DNA from: Agromyces sp. NDB4Y10
Lineage (GTDB): Bacteria; Actinomycetota; Actinomycetes; Actinomycetales; Microbacteriaceae
Assembly: GCF_001620055.1 (NCBI RefSeq)
Contig: NZ_LQGY01000035.1
Coordinates: 24,819-88,818 of the forward strand
Reading direction: 5' to 3'
DNA length: 64,000 nt
Part shown: positions 59,380 through 64,000 of the stretch, in pieces
How positions within the stretch are numbered: the stretch's first letter is position 1
Layout of the letters: each line of letters starts with the position of its first letter
Position numbers and translations under genes: made by a program
The notes under the pieces: model-generated
Told to the model about the DNA's origin: nothing
Database searches by the model: none
What the model saw: the letters and a program-made list of their open reading frames with translations, nothing else

Positions 59380-59751
59380 GTGGTCGAGACGACCGCGCCC
59401 GGGCGGCGCCCGGTGATCGTGTGGGACCTCGTGCTGACGATCGTGCTGCTGGTGCTTCTGGTCGGCGGCGGCCTGCTCCTCGGGTTCTTCGCGTTCCTGC
59501 TGCTCGCGTTCGGCGGCGACTCCTGCGGCGCGTCGTCGACGTGCGACTACGACGTGATGACCACGGGCGCGTTCACCGCGGTCGGCGGCGTCGTCCTCGT
59601 CGGGTTCCTCGCGCTCGTCGGATCGATCGTGCTGCTCGTGCTGCGCCGCATCGCGTTCTGGGTGCCGCTCGTCGGCCTCGTCCTGATGATCGCGGCGTTC
59701 TGGATCGGCGCGTCGATCAGCTCGTCGGGCGTGCGCCCGATCTCGGGCTGA
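59380..59751 (+). CDS. Small polytopic membrane protein (123 aa)
   Basis: A 123-residue protein with three strongly hydrophobic segments (about 15-40, 58-84 and 90-110). The first loop holds two cysteines close together (GGDSCGASSTCDYD), possibly an extracytoplasmic disulfide. GTG at 59380 has GGGAGG 7 nt upstream. I do not recognise the family with confidence. It is divergent from cofE. Confidence 0.72.
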   Translation: MVETTAPGRRPVIVWDLVLTIVLLVLLVGGGLLLGFFAFLLLAFGGDSCGASSTCDYDVMTTGAFTAVGGVVLVGFLALVGSIVLLVLRRIAFWVPLVGLVLMIAAFWIGASISSSGVRPISG

Positions 59752-59794
59752 CGTACCGAGTACAAGGGCCTGTGCCGAGCGGATGCCGCGGCAG

Positions 59795-59800
59795 TAGCAT
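59795..59800 (+). promoter_or_regulatory. -10 hexamer TAGCAT of the DUF6328-like gene (leaderless)
   Basis: TAGCAT ends 7 nt before the ATG at 59808. Confidence 0.55.
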
Positions 59801-59807
59801 CCGCTTC

Positions 59808-60323
59808 ATGACGACTGATTTCGGGGCCGACGGGCTGACGCAGCAGGGCGATCCGCGGGAGCTGCGCAACGAGACGCCCGGGCAGCGCCTCGACCGGAAG
59901 TGGAACGACATCCTGCAGGAGCTGCGCGTCGTGATGACGGGCACCCAGCTGATCACGGGCTTCCTGCTGGCGGTCGCCTTCCAGCCCAAGTTCGCCGACC
60001 TGCAGCGGCACGAGGTCACGCTCTACCTGGTGCTCGTGGTCCTCGCGACGACGGCGACCATGCTCGGGCTCGCGCCCGTGATCCTGCACCGGGAGCTCAG
60101 CGGCCAGAAGCAGAAGGAAAGGGTCGTGCGCATCGCCAACGTGCTGCTGCTCGCGCTGCTCGTCGTGGTCTCGCTCGTGGCCGCGGGCGTCGCGATGCTC
60201 ATCTTCGACGTGGCCGTGAACCAGGAGGCCGGGTGGATCGCGGGCGGCGTCTCGCTCGTGCTGCTGCTCGTCTTCTGGATCGTGGTGCCGCGCATCGGCA
60301 AGCGCGAGCCGAAGCAGCGCTGA
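59808..60323 (+). CDS. DUF6328-like membrane protein
   Basis: A 171-residue protein with a hydrophilic N-terminus ending in LDRKWNDILQELRVVMTGTQLITGFLLAVAF, then four transmembrane segments with short loops (FADLQRHEVTLYLVLVVLATTATMLGLAPVILHR). The RKWNDILQELRV(V/Q)TGTQ motif is the mark of a widespread actinobacterial family (DUF6328 as I recall) of unknown role. It is a single gene with its own leaderless promoter. Confidence 0.82.
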   Translation: MTTDFGADGLTQQGDPRELRNETPGQRLDRKWNDILQELRVVMTGTQLITGFLLAVAFQPKFADLQRHEVTLYLVLVVLATTATMLGLAPVILHRELSGQKQKERVVRIANVLLLALLVVVSLVAAGVAMLIFDVAVNQEAGWIAGGVSLVLLLVFWIVVPRIGKREPKQR

Positions 60324-60399
60324 CGCGCCTTCCGCTCACGCTCGCGGCGTTCGCGCGCGTCCCCCGTTCGGGGACTCCGGTGCTGCGGCTCGCGACCCC

Positions 60400-60405
60400 T
60401 AACAT
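60400..60405 (+). promoter_or_regulatory. Candidate -10 hexamer TAACAT of the CWB2 protein gene
   Basis: TAACAT about 54 nt before the ATG at 60459, predicting a leader of about 45 nt. Confidence 0.35.
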
Positions 60406-60458
60406 TGGCTGGCGGTCCGTCCGGATCGCCCTCCAACCCTGACCCGAACGGACCCTCC

Positions 60459-61988
60459 ATGGCCCCTGCGCCCATGGCCGGGATGCGTCGCGCCGCCGTG
60501 CTCGTCGCCGCCCTGGCCCTCCTCGGAACCGGCATCGCGCCGGCCCACGCCGATGAGACCGCCGACCTGACCGCTCCTCCCCTCGTCGATGCGACGTCCG
60601 CCGACTCGACCGTCGATGACTCGTCGGCGATTCCCGAGGGCCTCCGCGCCAAGGTGGCCGCGGATTCGCCGCTCGCGTTCCTCGAGTCCTCCCCGACCCC
60701 CGGCGGAGCCGGTCTCCGGGCGGCCCAGGCCACGACCACCGAGGCGAACGGCACCGCGAGCATCAGCGGCGTCCTGACGTACTGGTCGGCCGGGGTCGGC
60801 GGGTATCCGCTCAGCACGGGCGCGATCGACGCGCACCGGTACGACGCCGGGATCGACGACTACGAGTTCGTCGCGACCGCCACGACCGCTGCGAACGGCG
60901 CGTACACCCTGAGCGGCCTTCCCGCCGGGGAGTACCTGCTCCTCGCCTACGACACCGCCGCGACGCCGAAGGGCCTGCCCGAGTTCTACCGCGACGCCCA
61001 GGTGGTCGCATGGGCCGAGCACGTCATCGTCGCCGACGGCCAGGCGCGCACCGGCATCAACGAGGAGCTCGAGCCGCTCCTCAAGGACCGCATCGCGGGA
61101 GCCGACCGCTACGCCACCTCCGTCGCCGCCTCGCAGTCCGCGTTCGACGAGGGCGTGGCGTGCGTCTGGATCGCGAACGGCCTCGCCTTCCCCGACGCCC
61201 TGAGCGCCGGTCCGGCCGCCGCACACTGCGGTGGGCCGCTCCTGCTCGTGCCCGGCACCGGGATCCCGACGGTCGTGCTCGACGAGCTGAAGCGGCTGAA
61301 GCCGGCGAAGATCTACGTCGCCGGCGGCACCGGCGCGGTGTCGGCGAACGTGGAGAAGACGCTGCGCACGCTCGCCCCGAGCTTCCAGCGCTATGCGGGC
61401 ACCGACCGCTACGACACCTCCCGCAAGATCGTCGCGGGCGCCTTCGGGACCTCCGACGCCGTCTGGGTGGCCTCGGGCCTGAACTTCCCCGACGCGCTCT
61501 CGGCGAGCGGCGCCGCTGCGGCCGCCGACATCCCCGTGCTGATCCTGCCCGGCACCGCGACCTCGCTGGACGCCGCGTCGCGGACGGCCATCACGAACCT
61601 CGGCGCGGCGTCCGTCGGCATCGCGGGCGGTACCGGTGCCGTGTCGAAGGGGATCGAGTCGGGCATCTGGTCGATCGCCTCCGTGGAGTGGCTCGAGCGC
61701 TTCGGCGGAGCGACCCGCTACGCGACCGCGGACGCCATCGCGACCGCGGTCTGGGACGGGAGCTGGGCGATCTACGCGTTCCTCGCGAGCGGATCGAACT
61801 TCCCCGACGCGCTCGCGGCCGCGCCGCTGGCCGGCTGGGTCGGCGCGCCGCTGTTCATCACGCCCGACACGTGCACGACCGCGGAGACCCGGGGCCTGAT
61901 CGACTACCTGGGCGTCTACGAGGCGTTCGTCATGGGCTACTACCAGCCGCTGTACTACGGCAACTGGCAGCCGTTCCGGGCCTGCTGA
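60459..61988 (+). CDS. Secreted cell-wall-binding repeat (CWB2) protein
   Basis: A 509-residue secreted protein: signal peptide (to about residue 32, ending APAHA), a linker, a carboxypeptidase-regulatory-like beta-sandwich (TASISGVLTYWSAG ... GAYTLSGLPAGEYLLLAYDT), then three CWB2 units beginning DRIAGADRYATSVA, QRYAGTDRYDTSRKIV and ERFGGATRYATADAIA. Each unit repeats the GLNFPDALSA-type and GGTGAVS-type motifs. CWB2 triplets attach proteins to cell-wall polymers. No enzymatic domain is present. Start may be ATG 60459, 60474 or 60483; none has a strong ribosome-binding site. Confidence 0.9.
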   Translation: MAPAPMAGMRRAAVLVAALALLGTGIAPAHADETADLTAPPLVDATSADSTVDDSSAIPEGLRAKVAADSPLAFLESSPTPGGAGLRAAQATTTEANGTASISGVLTYWSAGVGGYPLSTGAIDAHRYDAGIDDYEFVATATTAANGAYTLSGLPAGEYLLLAYDTAATPKGLPEFYRDAQVVAWAEHVIVADGQARTGINEELEPLLKDRIAGADRYATSVAASQSAFDEGVACVWIANGLAFPDALSAGPAAAHCGGPLLLVPGTGIPTVVLDELKRLKPAKIYVAGGTGAVSANVEKTLRTLAPSFQRYAGTDRYDTSRKIVAGAFGTSDAVWVASGLNFPDALSASGAAAAADIPVLILPGTATSLDAASRTAITNLGAASVGIAGGTGAVSKGIESGIWSIASVEWLERFGGATRYATADAIATAVWDGSWAIYAFLASGSNFPDALAAAPLAGWVGAPLFITPDTCTTAETRGLIDYLGVYEAFVMGYYQPLYYGNWQPFRAC

Positions 61989-62011
61989 TCGAGCCGGTCC
62001 GCACCTGATCG

Positions 62012-62047
62012 CGACGGGCGCGCCTCCACGGAGAGGCGCGCCCGTCG
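62012..62047 (+). terminator. Strong intrinsic-type hairpin after the CWB2 gene
   Basis: A perfect 15-bp stem CGACGGGCGCGCCTC (62012-62026) / GAGGCGCGCCCGTCG (62033-62047) with loop CACGGA, followed by TCGTTCCC. Confidence 0.85.
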
Positions 62048-62083
62048 TCGTTCCCGCCGGCACGGGCCGTCGCCGCGCGACCC

Positions 62084-62089
62084 TAGGCT
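62084..62089 (+). promoter_or_regulatory. -10 hexamer TAGGCT of xthA (leaderless)
   Basis: TAGGCT ends 7 nt before the ATG at 62097. Confidence 0.55.
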
Positions 62090-62096
62090 GGAACCC

Positions 62097-62936
62097 ATGC
62101 GCATCGCCACTTGGAACGTCAACTCGATCCGCACCCGCTACGGCCGGGTCGTCGACTGGATGGTGCGGGAGGACGTGGACGTGCTCGCGATGCAGGAGAT
62201 CAAGTGCACGCGCGAGCAGTTCCCGCACGAGGCGTTCGAGGCGGCGGGGTACGAGCTCGCCATCCACGGCCTGAACCAGTGGAACGGCGTCGCGATCGCG
62301 AGCCGCCGACCCATCGACGACGTCGCGATCGAGTTCCCCGGCATGCCGGGCTTCCTGAAGGGCCAGGAGGGTCCCGACCTGCCGAAGGAGGCGCGCGCGA
62401 TCGGCGCCACGGTCGACGGGGTCCGCCTCTGGAGCCTGTACGTGCCGAACGGCCGGTCGCTCGGCGACCCGCACTACGTCTACAAGCTCGACTGGCTCGC
62501 GGCACTCGCCGAGCACACCCGGGCCGAGACCGCGGCGCATCCCGAGCGCCCGTTCGCGCTCATGGGCGACTTCAACATCGCGCCGACCGACGACGACAAC
62601 GGCGATCCGGTCGTCGTCGAGGGCCTGACCACCCACGTGTCGCCGGCCGAGCGGGCCGCGTTCGCGGCGCTCGAGCAGGCCGGGGTGGTCGACGTCGTCC
62701 GCCCCATCGTGCCGACGGGCTACACGTACTGGGACTACAAGCAGCTCAAGTTCCCGCGCAACGAGGGCATGCGCATCGACTTCATCCTCGGTTCCCGCGC
62801 GTTCGCCGATGCGGTGACGGATGCCTCGATCCACCGCAACGAACGCAAGGGCGACGGCCCCAGCGACCACGTGCCCGTGCTCGTCGACCTCGACCTCGCC
62901 GAGGAGGACGAGGACGTTCCGATGATCTTCGGGTGA
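62097..62936 (+). CDS. xthA: Exodeoxyribonuclease III
   Basis: Mg-dependent AP endonuclease and 3'-5' exonuclease of base-excision repair. The 279-residue protein has the EEP-family order: IATWNVNSIRTR, MQEIKCTREQFP (catalytic Glu), WSLYVPNGRS, FALMGDFNIAPTDDD (Asp/Asn), YTYWDYK, MRIDFIL and the terminal GPSDHVPVLVDL (Asp-His). It is a single gene between a strong terminator and the kinase gene. Confidence 0.96.
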   Translation: MRIATWNVNSIRTRYGRVVDWMVREDVDVLAMQEIKCTREQFPHEAFEAAGYELAIHGLNQWNGVAIASRRPIDDVAIEFPGMPGFLKGQEGPDLPKEARAIGATVDGVRLWSLYVPNGRSLGDPHYVYKLDWLAALAEHTRAETAAHPERPFALMGDFNIAPTDDDNGDPVVVEGLTTHVSPAERAAFAALEQAGVVDVVRPIVPTGYTYWDYKQLKFPRNEGMRIDFILGSRAFADAVTDASIHRNERKGDGPSDHVPVLVDLDLAEEDEDVPMIFG

Positions 62937-62983
62937 ACGCAACCCCGTAGCGCTCCCAGCCATCGGGGCTACCCTTCCTGTTG

Positions 62984-64000
62984 ATGGATTCCCCCACCGA
63001 ACACCTCCCCGAGCCGGTGCCGTCGGCCGCCGGCACGGCGGATCCGCTGCTCGACGCCGTCCTCGATGACCGATACCGCATCGACGGGCTCATCGGCCGC
63101 GGCGGCATGGCCGCGGTCTACCGCGCCGACGACCTCGCGCTCGGCCGGCGCGTGGCGGTCAAGGTGTTCTCGCCGTCGACCGAGGGCATCGACGACGCCG
63201 ATCGGCGCAAGTCGGAGACGGCGCTGCTGGCGAGCCTGACGCATCCGTCGCTGGTGACCCTCTACGACGCCGCGAAGGATCCCGTGACCCATCGGGAGTT
63301 CCTGGTGATGGAGCTCGTCGAGGGCCGGGACCTGCGCGAGATCCTGCGCTCCGGCCCGATCGCCCGGGAGGAGACGGCACGGATGCTCGCCGATCTCGCG
63401 GAGGGCCTCCACGTCATCCACTCGCGCGGCATCGTGCACCGCGACGTGAAGCCGGCCAACGTGCTCCTCGCCCCCGCGCACCTGCCGACGCGGCGCTGGA
63501 ACGCCAAGCTCGCCGACTTCGGCATCGCGCGGCTGCTCGACGAGTCGCGCCTCACCGCGACCGGCCGCATCATCGGCACGCCCGGCTACCTCAGTCCGGA
63601 ACAGGTCCGCGGCGAGGCGCTCGGCAGCGCGGCCGACATCTACTCGCTCGGTCTGGTGATGCTCGAGGCGCTGACCGGGGTGCAGGCGTTCCCGGGGCCC
63701 GCCCTCGAGTCGGCGAGCGCACGTCTCGTGCGCAACCCCGAGGTCCCCTCGACGCTCGGCCCCGACTGGGTCGACCTGCTCACCGCGATGACGGCCCGCG
63801 CCGCCGCCGACCGGCCCACGGCGCTCGACGTCGCGCTCGCGGCGCAGACCCTCGACATCAGCGTGCGTTCCGACGCCTCCCCCGGCGGCGACGCGTCGGC
63901 GGCGACCGCGGCGACGGCGCTCACGCACCCGCCCGGGTCGCTCGGCGACACGCGCGTGCTGCCCGCGACCCGGGTCGGCGGCGCACCGACGGCGCCGGTC
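62984..64000 (+). CDS. Serine/threonine protein kinase, 3' end beyond window
   Basis: The first 339 residues of a PknA/PknB-type eukaryote-like kinase; the frame stays open to the window edge. Gly-loop IGRGGMAAVYRA, ATP-Lys60 in VAVKVF, catalytic loop VHRDVKPANVLL (Asp154, Lys156, Asn159), Mg-binding DFG at Asp178 and the activation segment GRIIGTPGYLSPEQV are all intact. The kinase domain ends near residue 290 and a Thr/Pro/Ala-rich linker begins. Whether a membrane helix and PASTA domains follow cannot be seen. A TACCCT hexamer lies 8 nt before the ATG. Confidence 0.93.
   Translation, partial: MDSPTEHLPEPVPSAAGTADPLLDAVLDDRYRIDGLIGRGGMAAVYRADDLALGRRVAVKVFSPSTEGIDDADRRKSETALLASLTHPSLVTLYDAAKDPVTHREFLVMELVEGRDLREILRSGPIAREETARMLADLAEGLHVIHSRGIVHRDVKPANVLLAPAHLPTRRWNAKLADFGIARLLDESRLTATGRIIGTPGYLSPEQVRGEALGSAADIYSLGLVMLEALTGVQAFPGPALESASARLVRNPEVPSTLGPDWVDLLTAMTARAAADRPTALDVALAAQTLDISVRSDASPGGDASAATAATALTHPPGSLGDTRVLPATRVGGAPTAPV

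Overview
The window is chromosomal DNA from a high-G+C actinobacterium, most likely Microbacteriaceae (an Agromyces- or Microbacterium-like genus). Four things point there: very strong G/C third positions, frequent GTG starts, dozens of GGATGCC/GGCATCC words, and coenzyme F420 biosynthesis with F420-dependent luciferase-like (LLM) enzymes. Sixty-four protein genes are supported. No rRNA, tRNA, IS element, prophage or CRISPR array was seen. No stretch over 300 bases lacks a gene; the largest gaps are 3611-3846 and 36724-36964, both divergent promoter regions. Genus and family calls come from motif recognition and memory of families, not from a search.

Layout. 1-7.2 kb: end of purA, a DUF3151 gene, nnrE, a secreted subtilase, argG, corA and small genes. 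7.2-12 kb: a TetR regulator, an SpoU methyltransferase, then a manganese ABC importer operon ending in its own MntR; two operator-like palindromes flank the -10 of the operon. 12-15.6 kb: a cyclic-nucleotide-domain thioredoxin-reductase-like flavoprotein that has lost its redox cysteines, coupled to a UBP zinc-finger protein, then a HAD phosphatase and a Nudix hydrolase. 15.6-21.1 kb: nucleoside hydrolase, ribokinase, a 934-residue repeat-rich membrane protein and pyrE. 21.2-26.3 kb: ThrE-like exporter, a 40-residue membrane peptide, LysR regulator, membrane-anchored Mrr-like nuclease, enoyl-CoA hydratase, PncC.

26.3-38.4 kb is a reductive pyrimidine (uracil/thymine) catabolic cluster: beta-ureidopropionase, dihydropyrimidinase, an LLM oxidoreductase, an NMT1/THI5-type ABC importer, a beta-alanine-type aminotransferase and an acylating (methyl)malonate-semialdehyde dehydrogenase, with a divergent MocR-type regulator. 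No classical dihydropyrimidine dehydrogenase is present; the LLM protein sits where that first reductive step would be expected.

38.4-50.4 kb: EF-G2, another LLM enzyme, a phosphoribosyltransferase, an alcohol dehydrogenase, cofD, an epimerase, a putative F420-0 ABC importer, a degenerate uridine-kinase-like protein, a PPOX flavoprotein and a methyltransferase. 50.4-55.5 kb: a LolA/RseB-like protein with an ABC exporter pair, and gamma-glutamyltransferase. 55.6-59.3 kb: F420 operon cofE - LLM - cofC - fgd. 59.4-64 kb: two small membrane proteins, a CWB2 cell-wall-binding protein, exonuclease III and a truncated PASTA-type Ser/Thr kinase.

Two themes run across the region. Many genes appear leaderless: a TANNNT -10 hexamer lies 6-7 nt before the start codon of about 19 genes, while the pyrimidine cluster uses strong Shine-Dalgarno sites. 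A dispersed palindromic repeat (GGTGGTCGAGTA ... GGTCTCGATACG) occurs at four loci, in two of which it has become part of a coding sequence.
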